Of a stretch of 64,000 nucleotides of DNA, positions 18,963 to 29,082 are shown piece after piece. Below the pieces are notes generated by a model that worked only from the letters and a program-made list of their open reading frames with translations, had not been told where the DNA came from and did no database searches. The translations under genes and the position numbers were made by a program. The DNA is taken from positions 1 to 64,000 of the forward strand of contig JANQRW010000087.1 in assembly GCA_028284365.1 (NCBI GenBank), in the 5' to 3' direction. Source of the DNA: Marinicella sp. Its GTDB lineage: Bacteria; Pseudomonadota; Gammaproteobacteria; Xanthomonadales; Marinicellaceae. Numbering within the stretch: the stretch's first letter is position 1; the number at the start of each line of letters is the position of its first letter.

Positions 18963-18993
18963 AATCACTTGTAGTTGTTTTATAATGGCAGTG

Positions 18994-19021
18994 ATATGGA
19001 GGTGGCACCTAACAATTCAAG
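18994..19021 (-). promoter_or_regulatory. sigma-32 heat-shock promoter of grpE
   Basis: On the minus strand, CTTGAA (19021-19016) is followed after 13 bases by CCTCCATAT (19002-18994). The E. coli RpoH consensus is CTTGAAA, 11-16 bases, CCCCATNT. The -35 matches fully to the sixth base and the -10 matches 7 of 8. The predicted start site leaves a leader of about 20-25 nt before the grpE ATG. Confidence 0.8.
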
Positions 19022-19060
19022 TCGCTGTCACCAAATTTACACAACTTATTTACAAGGTTT

Positions 19061-20728
19061 ATGCTGCATTCACTTTACATTGAAAATTTTGTTCTGATCA
19101 AACAATTAGAAATTGACTTTCATCCCAGAATGTCAGTTTTTACCGGCGAAACTGGTGCAGGTAAATCAATCATCATCGGGGCACTCTCATTGGCTTTGGG
19201 TAACCGTGCTGATTCACAAGCCATTGGGCCGTTTACTGACCAAGCTGAAATCATTGCCGAATTTGATGTTTCACAAAACGCCAATGCCAAACAATGGTTG
19301 TATGCACAGGATTTGATGCCAAATAACGAAAACCAACTCATCATTCGCCGAACCATTAACAAACAAGGACGCAGTAAGCAATGGATTAATGGCAAACCCA
19401 CGCCGTCAGGTATGGTCAAAGAATTGAGCCAATATTTGGTACAAATCCACGGCCAACACGATCAAATCAGGCTGCTCAATAATCACAACCAATTACAAAT
19501 ACTCGATCAATCCGGCGATTACCAGTTATTGCTTAAACAAACTCAAGAGGCAGTCAAACAGATTCTGGACTTAGAAAAAAGCAAACAAAAATTACTTGAT
19601 GCGGGTTCAATGAGCCCAGAACAAGCCCAATTGTTACAATATCAGTTTGACGAACTAGAACAGCTTGCCCTACAAAACAATGAGTATGATGAATTGCACA
19701 CTGCTCTAAAAACAGCGGCACATGCACAAGACCTGATCAGTACAATAGACAATTCATTACACAGCATAGGTGAAAGCGATAACAGTGTAGCGTCACAGTT
19801 AGCTCAGATCATTGCTCAATTACAGCAAGCCAGCGGTCATGATTTCGGTAGCATAGTTAAAATGCTAGATGAGTCTCTCATCAATATCAATGAAGCTCAA
19901 TCTGAATTAAAAACTGTGGCACAAGGCATAGACAGTGATCCTGCACACTTAAACCAAATTGAAACCCGCTTGGATCAAATCACCCAGATCGCACGCAAAC
20001 AGCAAGTGATGCCAGAACTGCTCTATCAACATCATCAGGATTTGAACAACACATTGGCCACACATGCAAATTTAGCCAACAACCAACAACATTTAGAACA
20101 AAAAATTAAAGCTGCTATAGACCATTATAATGAGGTTGCTGAACAGCTTTCTGAAAGACGTCATAAAGCGGCACAAGTTTTGGCCAAAAACATCACCAAC
20201 ATGATTCGCGACTTGGGCTTGCCAGAAGCTAAATTCAGCATTAATGTGAATCACCACAATGAAGCCAAACCCAAGGCATTAGGCAAAGACCACATTGAAT
20301 TTATGATAGCTGCCAACAAAGGCCAAAATACCCAACCACTGAATAAAACAGCATCTGGTGGTGAGTTATCAAGAATCTCACTGGCCATCGAGGTCTGCAC
20401 CCAACAAAAGAACCAACACCAAGCCTTTGTGTTCGATGAAGTAGACACAGGTATTGGTGGTGGCACCGCAGAAAAAGTAGGTCACATTATGCAGCAGCTC
20501 AGCATCAACAACCAGGTTTTTGCTGTCACACACTTACCACAAGTGGCTGGGCACGCACATGATCATTTGTTAGTCAGCAAATCATCACAAGGTGAACACA
20601 CCACCTCTAAAGTTGAACATTTGAATAAACAGCAGCGCATTGAGGAATTGGCCCGCATGTCTGGCGGCCAAACCATCACAGCTGCCACTCTGGCCCAAGC
20701 CAAAGAGTTCTTAAAAACCGGATCCTGA
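19061..20728 (+). CDS. recN: DNA repair protein RecN
   Basis: SMC-like ATPase used in double-strand break repair. Walker A is GETGAGKSIIIGALSLALG. Two long coiled-coil arms fill the middle. The C-terminal part has the signature ASGGELSRISLAIE and Walker B FDEVDTGIGGGTAE. Length is 555 residues, as usual. It is divergent from grpE across under 100 bp. RecN is SOS-controlled in E. coli, but I found no LexA box in this spacer. Confidence 0.95.
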   Translation: MLHSLYIENFVLIKQLEIDFHPRMSVFTGETGAGKSIIIGALSLALGNRADSQAIGPFTDQAEIIAEFDVSQNANAKQWLYAQDLMPNNENQLIIRRTINKQGRSKQWINGKPTPSGMVKELSQYLVQIHGQHDQIRLLNNHNQLQILDQSGDYQLLLKQTQEAVKQILDLEKSKQKLLDAGSMSPEQAQLLQYQFDELEQLALQNNEYDELHTALKTAAHAQDLISTIDNSLHSIGESDNSVASQLAQIIAQLQQASGHDFGSIVKMLDESLININEAQSELKTVAQGIDSDPAHLNQIETRLDQITQIARKQQVMPELLYQHHQDLNNTLATHANLANNQQHLEQKIKAAIDHYNEVAEQLSERRHKAAQVLAKNITNMIRDLGLPEAKFSINVNHHNEAKPKALGKDHIEFMIAANKGQNTQPLNKTASGGELSRISLAIEVCTQQKNQHQAFVFDEVDTGIGGGTAEKVGHIMQQLSINNQVFAVTHLPQVAGHAHDHLLVSKSSQGEHTTSKVEHLNKQQRIEELARMSGGQTITAATLAQAKEFLKTGS

Positions 20729-20738
20729 ACTAAGCAGC

Positions 20739-21983
20739 ATGAATAAAAAAATATTTAATCACATGTTTTTAATTAGCATCTTTTCGCTTTTTGTTTCAAC
20801 AACATCTGCACAAACTGAAAAAAAAACCGACACAATAAGCGCTGAATTTAAAAATGACATGGCTGTGGTTTTCGGGAAAAAAGATTCAGCACAAAAAACA
20901 GCAGCTCTGGAATACGCTTTGTGGACTGATGAATTACAAAAATACTTGTTGGATTCTGACGATGATTTTGCCAAAGCCATAACCTTGGCAGCTAAAGTTT
21001 CGACAGTTCAAAACTCCAAACTAATAGCAAAAATCAATCAAAACAATAAATTAGAACAACAACTTAATGATTTAAGTTATCAACCAATCGCCGATGCACT
21101 TAACATGTTGCTGACACAAAACGACTTGAGTGCCGATGCTTTGGATGTTTTATCTGATGTTTGTTTCAACAAAGAAATCAAAGATCACTGTCATACCAAC
21201 ATACTGTTACAAAAACGCATGCAAGCCGACAGCGACAATTTACAAGTTTACTTGCGACCTTTTGCTATGTCTACACAAGCCAATAACCATTCAACCTCAG
21301 AAAAATTACTGGCATTGATGGCCAACACTAAAAAAAGTAAAACCACATTGCTTATTACACCTGAAACGAATCTATTGATCGACCAATTCCTTGCTGATAA
21401 TCCTGTACCAAAATCTTACATTGAGGGCATGATTATTGACTACAAAAAACTTTCAGGCGTATCAGCAGCGACCAAAGCAAAACTGATAGACTTAATGCCC
21501 AATTACATGCCTGCTTTCGTAAAAAATTCGCTCCGACACTTAAATGATTTACCCCCATACAAGCCTCTAATGGACTATTGTAAAAAACATGCCACAGTTG
21601 TTGTACAATGTCGAGACATCGCCCGAATCATGATTCAAAAAAGTAATTCAATGATCGACAAAGGCATAGGTCATGCCGTTTTGATAGCCAGTTTTGAAGC
21701 AACAGGCGATATTGCTGGAGCAAAATCTGCCAAAGAATTAAGTGATCAATTTAAAACTTCATATAAGTGCATACAAAAGCTAGGCAGTGGTCCTCACTTT
21801 ATGGATAACTACTTCGACCCAACTTACCAAAAAATCACCATGGAAACGACGGACGAATACGAGATGATTATTCAGCTCGCCGAATACCGCTATAAAAAAC
21901 TTAAAGCCCAAGGTGATGAATCAGCCGTTGATCCGAATACTTGTTTTGATAATCAACCACAACCTAAAAGGCGCAGGCAATGA
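20739..21983 (+). CDS. secreted protein of unknown function
   Basis: The 414-residue protein has a clear signal peptide (residues ~5-25, FLISIFSLFVSTTSAQ). The rest looks mostly helical and soluble. Scattered Cys residues occur (CFNKEIKDHCH, CKKHATVVVQC, CIQKLGSG, CFDNQ), which may pair in the periplasm. The tail is basic (PKRRRQ). I recognise no family. It starts 10 nt after recN, so it may share that transcript. Confidence 0.7.
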   Translation: MNKKIFNHMFLISIFSLFVSTTSAQTEKKTDTISAEFKNDMAVVFGKKDSAQKTAALEYALWTDELQKYLLDSDDDFAKAITLAAKVSTVQNSKLIAKINQNNKLEQQLNDLSYQPIADALNMLLTQNDLSADALDVLSDVCFNKEIKDHCHTNILLQKRMQADSDNLQVYLRPFAMSTQANNHSTSEKLLALMANTKKSKTTLLITPETNLLIDQFLADNPVPKSYIEGMIIDYKKLSGVSAATKAKLIDLMPNYMPAFVKNSLRHLNDLPPYKPLMDYCKKHATVVVQCRDIARIMIQKSNSMIDKGIGHAVLIASFEATGDIAGAKSAKELSDQFKTSYKCIQKLGSGPHFMDNYFDPTYQKITMETTDEYEMIIQLAEYRYKKLKAQGDESAVDPNTCFDNQPQPKRRRQ

Positions 21984-24482
<2,499 letters not shown>

Positions 24483-24503
24483 GTAAACACGACTTACCCA
24501 CTT

Positions 24504-24531
24504 AAAAGCAGGGTTAAAACCCTGCTTTTTT
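24504..24531 (+). terminator. Rho-independent terminator of katG
   Basis: AGCAGGGTT (24507-24515), loop AA, AACCCTGCT (24518-24526), followed by Ts and preceded by As: a textbook hairpin 25 bp after the katG stop. Confidence 0.9.
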
Positions 24532-24655
24532 GTGGTGTTAATAAAAAAGTATCGAAGAACTGAAGCGGAGACCGAGGGTCCAAACACACTTCTGATTTGA
24601 TAAACAGTGATTACCTTGATATATTAGCTTTAATATCTTTAAGGAAGAACTCCCT

Positions 24656-25117
24656 ATGAAATTAATAGCATTGTTATTCCTATCATTTGTTTTTCAATCT
24701 GGGAAAGCCAATATATCAATGGATGATGAGACTTTGCTGGAAGGTGAAATGCCCACGTTAATTTATGTTTTGGGTTGTGGTAACTGGAATAATTTCACAT
24801 TTTCAGTGATCAACGATCAAATCAACGCCAGTGCCGATGTTCCCAGTAACTGGTTTAATTGTCATATTGACCCAGCCCCTCCACAATTTTGGAATAGATT
24901 ACCATTAACTCAATTACCAGTTGGTGACTATCAACTGAACATCACCCTTAATGGCTTGACCCAAAGTGAAACCAGCCAATTAACTTTTACAATTAGGGGC
25001 GGAACACAAGTTCAGTCAGTACCTGTCAATAGATCTAAAGCCTTGGTTTTGCTTGTAGTGCTGATTGTACTTTCAGGGCTGTATCAGCGTAAAACATACA
25101 ACCTTTATAATAACTGA
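24656..25117 (+). CDS. exported protein with C-terminal hydrophobic sorting-like tail
   Basis: A 153-residue protein with a signal peptide (LIALLFLSFVFQSGKA), a beta-rich domain of about 100 residues with paired Cys (GCGNW and FNCH), and a C-terminal VPVNRSKALVLLVVLIVLSGLYQRK. The short motif, hydrophobic helix and basic end resemble the IPTL/PEP-CTERM class of sorting tails, though the motif is not canonical. AAGGAAGAA gives a good ribosome binding site. It is transcribed alone after the katG terminator. No family recognised. Confidence 0.7.
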   Translation: MKLIALLFLSFVFQSGKANISMDDETLLEGEMPTLIYVLGCGNWNNFTFSVINDQINASADVPSNWFNCHIDPAPPQFWNRLPLTQLPVGDYQLNITLNGLTQSETSQLTFTIRGGTQVQSVPVNRSKALVLLVVLIVLSGLYQRKTYNLYNN

Positions 25118-25201
25118 CTCCAGGAGGTTTTAAGAAGTACTGATTGACTTAAAAATCAATCTTTCTGTGAACCAAAACCAGAGTCGTATGCATCAAATGT
25201 A

Positions 25202-25220
25202 TGGCGCGCTCGGCAGGAGT
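25202..25220. repeat. 19-bp direct copy of the tRNA-Arg 3' end
   Basis: TGGCGCGCTCGGCAGGAGT is identical to 25375-25393, which is the encoded CCA, the discriminator, the acceptor strand and part of the T arm of the neighbouring tRNA gene. The copies are 173 bp apart. This looks like an attachment-site-type duplication or a tRNA gene fragment. Confidence 0.7.
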
Positions 25221-25321
25221 ACTTCGGGCATCCTGCCCTTCGCCCTGTGGGTCCGACAAGCGGGGTTGAATCGCTCCAGGCGATTCAATTGAACCAAGCA
25301 AGGCTTGACAGCCTTGCGGTT
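25212..25321. other. cluster of three hairpins beside tRNA-Arg
   Basis: Hairpin 1 is GGCAGGA/TCCTGCC (25212-25237). Hairpin 2 is TTGAATCGC/GCGATTCAA (25266-25288), perfect 9 bp with loop TCCAG. Hairpin 3 is GCAAGGC/GCCTTGC (25298-25317), extended by AACC/GGTT outside a small bulge. None has a T-run. The region is GC-richer than its surroundings and non-coding. Confidence 0.55.
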
Positions 25322-25345
25322 AAACTCAGCCTTACTTCCCACACT

Positions 25346-25364
25346 AAAAAGCCGCTGATGCGGC
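25346..25364 (-). terminator. terminator of tRNA-Arg
   Basis: On the minus strand, GCCGC-ATCA-GCGGC is followed by TTTTT, 11 bp past the CCA end of the tRNA. The stem is short but GC-only. Confidence 0.7.
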
Positions 25365-25374
25365 GGTTTCAGCG

Positions 25375-25451
25375 TGGCGCGCTCGGCAGGAGTTGAACCT
25401 GCGACCTACCGCTTAGGAGGCGGTTGCTCTATCCAACTGAGCTACGAGCGC
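25375..25451 (-). tRNA. tRNA-Arg (anticodon CCT)
   Basis: A 77-nt cloverleaf read on the minus strand. Acceptor is GCGCTCG/CGAGCGC, D arm GCTC...GAGC and anticodon stem ACCGC/GCGGT, with loop CTCCTAA giving anticodon CCT (reads AGG). The T arm is GCAGG-TTCAACT-CCTGC. Discriminator G is followed by an encoded CCA. All stems pair perfectly. Confidence 0.95.
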
Positions 25452-25464
25452 TGAGCAGGTTATT

Positions 25465-26385
25465 TTATTTTGATTTGTTTTTTTCTGCAAAGACAATAGC
25501 AATTTTATCGGCTTTTGGACTGGTAGTGAGTCGGGTAATTTGATGCAGTTTTTGATCATTAAACTCGGCAATGATGTACCAACGTCTCTGATCGGTGCTC
25601 ACATAAAGCGTATTATCGCGACCAGCCCAAAAACGCCCTGCACTGTCTAAGGTAAAATCTTCGACCCCCATCGGCAGAGACATCACATCTTCGTGGGTAC
25701 CATCAGTTTTACGCATATGAATGCGCCACGGCGTTGTGTTTTTATCAACATAATAAAGACGCATTTGTTTTTGATCGGTGATAAATGCACGGCCTACATT
25801 CTCTGAGAGCTTTTGGGCTTTGGTATTGGTTTTTTGTAAATACAAATCACCACCATTGTTATCATTAAGAATAAAACTCCACAAACTGCCATCAACAGTC
25901 CAATTAAAATACCCCACTTGTTTAAGGTCACTGTAACGTTGCATTTGTTTCTCAACTGAAGCAGATTGATCAAGGATGACTACGTATTGGTTGCCCTGTT
26001 CATCCACTTGCACCACACTTATATTTGGATTATCAGCCATTGGGGTGGCTGAGTATTCACTCAACGCAGTGGTCATATATGGCTGAGTTTGACCAGTTGC
26101 AATATCATATTGATAGATGTCCATCTGAGTGCTTTGGTCGGTATTTACAGCTCGCGTGTAGTACAACAAACCACCATCATTTGAAAACTTGGGTTGGTTA
26201 TCATAACCGGTACGCTGGGTGATGTTTTTACCTTCCGATAAAGCCAACACACCATGGGTATTTTGTTCGATATCAAACAACAAAATTTCAGTCCCTGAAA
26301 TAACCACCGTTGTGGGCTTTTCATCCGTGTTCTCAGCACCTGCTTGCCAACTAAAAAAAAGCAACAATACCATCAATAGTTTCAT
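25465..26385 (-). CDS. periplasmic TolB/WD40-like beta-propeller protein
   Basis: The 306-residue protein has a signal peptide (MKLLMVLLLFFSWQAGA). Repeated short beta-propeller blades follow, of the kind seen in TolB-like proteins: QPKFSNDGGLLYYTR...DIYQYDIATGQTQPY, YFNWTVDGSLWSF, RLYYVDKNTTPWRIHMRKTDG. No enzyme motif is present. The start overlaps crcB by 4 nt, placing it last in the lolA-rarA-crcB transcript. Its exact role is unknown. Confidence 0.75.
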   Translation of the reverse strand: MKLLMVLLLFFSWQAGAENTDEKPTTVVISGTEILLFDIEQNTHGVLALSEGKNITQRTGYDNQPKFSNDGGLLYYTRAVNTDQSTQMDIYQYDIATGQTQPYMTTALSEYSATPMADNPNISVVQVDEQGNQYVVILDQSASVEKQMQRYSDLKQVGYFNWTVDGSLWSFILNDNNGGDLYLQKTNTKAQKLSENVGRAFITDQKQMRLYYVDKNTTPWRIHMRKTDGTHEDVMSLPMGVEDFTLDSAGRFWAGRDNTLYVSTDQRRWYIIAEFNDQKLHQITRLTTSPKADKIAIVFAEKNKSK

Positions 26386-26744
26386 GATTTAACTCCCAGC
26401 CAAAAGGCCAAAAAACAACAAACAGTGGTGAGCACAGTGTATATGGCTGCTTTGATGATTTCATCATTTTGTATCATAACCACGGTTTCCATAGAGAATG
26501 TCGACCAGGTGGTTAAAGCACCTAAGAAACCCACTGTAATAAATAAACGCAATGGTTCACTGAGCTCAGCATGTTGCTCAAAATAGTTAAAGGCTTTACC
26601 CATTAAAAAACAACCCACGACATTAACCAATAAAGTGGCTCCAAACAAAGGAAAATTAAGCACTTGTGACACCAATTGGTTAACTCCATAACGCATGGAT
26701 GCACCGAAAGCACCACCCAATGCCACAGCCAACAAAGCGATCAT
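26382..26744 (-). CDS. crcB: fluoride ion channel CrcB/FluC
   Basis: Small four-helix membrane channel that lets toxic fluoride out of the cell. Family landmarks are GGAFGASMRYGVNQ at the N-terminus, the Asn in LLVNVVGCFLMG and the GFLGALTTWSTFSMET segment with its Thr/Ser-rich Na+ and fluoride path. Length 120 residues is typical. It overlaps rarA by 4 nt; there is no room for a fluoride riboswitch. Confidence 0.93.
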   Translation of the reverse strand: MIALLAVALGGAFGASMRYGVNQLVSQVLNFPLFGATLLVNVVGCFLMGKAFNYFEQHAELSEPLRLFITVGFLGALTTWSTFSMETVVMIQNDEIIKAAIYTVLTTVCCFLAFWLGVKS

Positions 26745-28036
26745 GATTCACCTCTACTGTTTTTTTGTGCTTTGTGTCGTTCTTCCCTGATGTGCTTGAG
26801 CTTTTCCGCAATCTTGATTTCCAAGCCCTGTCCTGCCGGATCATAATAAACCTGTTCACCCATTCCATCAGGAAACCCAGTTTGTGAATAAGCGATACCA
26901 TCTGCAGCATCATGATCGTATTGATAGTCCTGACCGTATCCGGATGATTTCATCAACTTTGTAGGCGCATTGCGTAAGTGCATCGGCACCGCCAATGTAC
27001 CTCTTTTCTGAACATCACCCTGAGCTAACTTATAAGCTTTATAAACCGCATTGCTCTTGGGGCAACTGGCTAAATAGGCAACCGCTTGTGCCAATGCTAA
27101 ATCACCTTCTGGCGAGCCCAAACGCTCATAGCTTTGCCAAGCTCCCAAACAAATATTCAACGCCCTCGGGTCAGCATTACCTATGTCTTCACTGGCCATG
27201 CGTAAAATTCTGCGTGCCAAATAATATGGATCACAACCACCATCTAGCATCCGTGCCAGCCAATACAAGGCCGCATCAGGATTGGTAGAGCGGACGCATT
27301 TGTGCAAAGCAGAAATTTGTTCATAAAACTCATCACCACCCTTATCAAAGCGTCTGGTCTGACCTGCAGTAACCAAATCCACATCACCATCCTGAGTCAT
27401 GCCATCAGTGACATAGTCAGCTAAAATTTCAACTAAGCCCAATAATTTACGGCCATCACCGTCAGCAGCTCTAACCAATGCCATTCGCTGTTCATCAGTC
27501 ATTAATAAATCAAACCCGACTTGATCAATGCTGCGTGCCAATAAATTTAACAAATCTTCATCATCAAGACTTTTAAGAATATAAACCTTCAGCCGTGATA
27601 ACAAAGCGTTATTTAAAGCAAATGATGGATTTTCAGTGGTCGCACCAATTAAGGTAATCAAACCACTTTCAAGGTGAGGCAGAAAGGCATCCTGTTGTGA
27701 TTTGTTAAATCGATGGATTTCATCAACAAATAAAATGGTACTCTTGGGAAGTGCTTGTTCGGCCTGTTCGATGGCTGCTCTGATGTCTTTTACGCCAGAT
27801 AGTACAGCTGATAAATTAATGAGGTAGGCGTCCACAGCTTGGCTGAGGATTCTGGCCAAGGTGGTTTTTCCAGTCCCCGGAGGCCCCCAAAACACCATGG
27901 AATGTAGACTTTGATTTTTAACCATCAAAGCCAATGGCCTGCCATCTGCTATCAAATGTTGTTGTCCAACCACTTGATCCAAAGATGTTGGGCGTAACAA
28001 ATCAGCCAATGGCTGGTGTTGGATGGTCACTGCCAA
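26741..28036 (-). CDS. rarA: replication-associated recombination protein A (RarA/MgsA)
   Basis: AAA+ ATPase acting at stalled replication forks. It has an N-terminal LADLLRPTSLDQVVGQQHL, Walker A GPPGTGKTTLARILS and Walker B LFVDEIHRFNKSQQDAFLPHLE. Sensor 1 is LIGATTENPSFALN. The C-terminal tetramerisation part includes YWLARMLDGGCDPYYLARRILRMASEDIG. Length 431 residues is normal. It lies 3 nt after lolA, a pairing seen in many gammaproteobacteria. Confidence 0.95.
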   Translation of the reverse strand: MAVTIQHQPLADLLRPTSLDQVVGQQHLIADGRPLALMVKNQSLHSMVFWGPPGTGKTTLARILSQAVDAYLINLSAVLSGVKDIRAAIEQAEQALPKSTILFVDEIHRFNKSQQDAFLPHLESGLITLIGATTENPSFALNNALLSRLKVYILKSLDDEDLLNLLARSIDQVGFDLLMTDEQRMALVRAADGDGRKLLGLVEILADYVTDGMTQDGDVDLVTAGQTRRFDKGGDEFYEQISALHKCVRSTNPDAALYWLARMLDGGCDPYYLARRILRMASEDIGNADPRALNICLGAWQSYERLGSPEGDLALAQAVAYLASCPKSNAVYKAYKLAQGDVQKRGTLAVPMHLRNAPTKLMKSSGYGQDYQYDHDAADGIAYSQTGFPDGMGEQVYYDPAGQGLEIKIAEKLKHIREERHKAQKNSRGES

Positions 28037-28039
28037 GGC

Positions 28040-28747
28040 TTATAGCTCAGGACTGTTTTGGTCGATTGCTCGAACCACATCAACACCCTCTGGCGGTACA
28101 AATTGAAACAAATCAGCAACGAATTCTGGATTTCTCTTGATGTCATGAAATTCAAAAACCATGGTTTGTTGGAATTGGTTCTCCACTTTTATCTGCTTAA
28201 CCATGCTATCCTTAACTGCCATCCAAACAGTTTTTACTTCTTCATTGGTTTCTTTAGGTGTTAAACTGATCCAATCAATGCCATTACTATGCGCTTCATG
28301 TCTGATGTCATAGTGTTGTTGTGATTTTTGATCGTTGATGATGACATAAATCGGGTTTAACTGGTTGTTTTGTTGTTTAACAGTCACTTGTTCTAAATCT
28401 TCATCATAAACCCAAACATTGGTACCATCGGCCACAATCAATTGTTCCACTGGATCCTTATAATGCCAGCGAAATTGAGCGGGAGTTTGCATATAAACTT
28501 GGCCAGCATTCAGGTCTGATTTTTCGTTGTTTTCCAGCAGTTCATATTGTATAAACTCGGCCTGCAAACCGGTAAGGCCTTTTCTCAAACCGGCTAATAT
28601 TTCATTTGGATCAATTGCCGCTTCTTGGGTTGTTATATCCTTTTCAAATTCTTTAGTGGCAAGCTCTTCAACGGTCAAATCTTGTGCAAAAGTATAATTT
28701 GCTAGCAACAAACCACCTAAAATAATGATACTTTTCATAACAATCAC
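28040..28747 (-). CDS. lolA: outer-membrane lipoprotein carrier protein LolA
   Basis: Periplasmic chaperone that carries lipoproteins from LolCDE to LolB. A signal peptide (IIILGGLLLANYTFAQ) is followed by the LolA fold: GLQAEFIQYEL, GQVYMQTPAQFRWHYKDPVEQLIVADGTNVWVYDEDLEQVTVK. At 235 residues it is a little longer than E. coli LolA, with an insert before the first strand. It is the first gene of the lolA-rarA-crcB-propeller set. Confidence 0.9.
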   Translation of the reverse strand: MIVMKSIIILGGLLLANYTFAQDLTVEELATKEFEKDITTQEAAIDPNEILAGLRKGLTGLQAEFIQYELLENNEKSDLNAGQVYMQTPAQFRWHYKDPVEQLIVADGTNVWVYDEDLEQVTVKQQNNQLNPIYVIINDQKSQQHYDIRHEAHSNGIDWISLTPKETNEEVKTVWMAVKDSMVKQIKVENQFQQTMVFEFHDIKRNPEFVADLFQFVPPEGVDVVRAIDQNSPEL

Positions 28748-29082
28748 GTAAATAAAAAAACCATTTTACCTAATCAAACTGAATCTTGGGTAAATAAAAA
28801 TATTTCTCTGTCACTCACAAGTGTCCACCTCTTTAATAGAATACATAATATTGACCTTAATGAGCATCACAGAAATGAGTGTGGTGATACTGACTGTATA
28901 CACCTTGCCCGATTACAACACTTTTTATTTGCAAATAAGTACACAAAAATTTGTTGACATTTCTACCTTTATATTTTAACTTAAAATTAAAAGGGGGTTA
29001 AGAAAGTTCGCCAGAAGTGGCTATGGATGATCGGCTGTTCTTAATCGAAAAACATAAACCTATATACACACCAGAGGTAATG
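28748..29082. other. intergenic region between divergent lolA and the giant surface protein gene
   Basis: About 335 bp, AT-rich. It should hold the promoters of both genes. A TTGACA at 28954 lies about 125 bp before the surface protein start, with AT-rich hexamers downstream, but the spacing to any good -10 is poor. ATG codons at 29017 and 29080 lie upstream of the chosen start at 29083. Confidence 0.35.

Noticed and set aside
18969-19060. LexA (SOS) box before recN
   Set aside because: I looked for CTGT-N8-ACAG and found no convincing match in the short grpE-recN spacer.
26745-26800. Fluoride riboswitch before crcB
   Set aside because: crcB overlaps the end of rarA, leaving no untranslated leader for a riboswitch.
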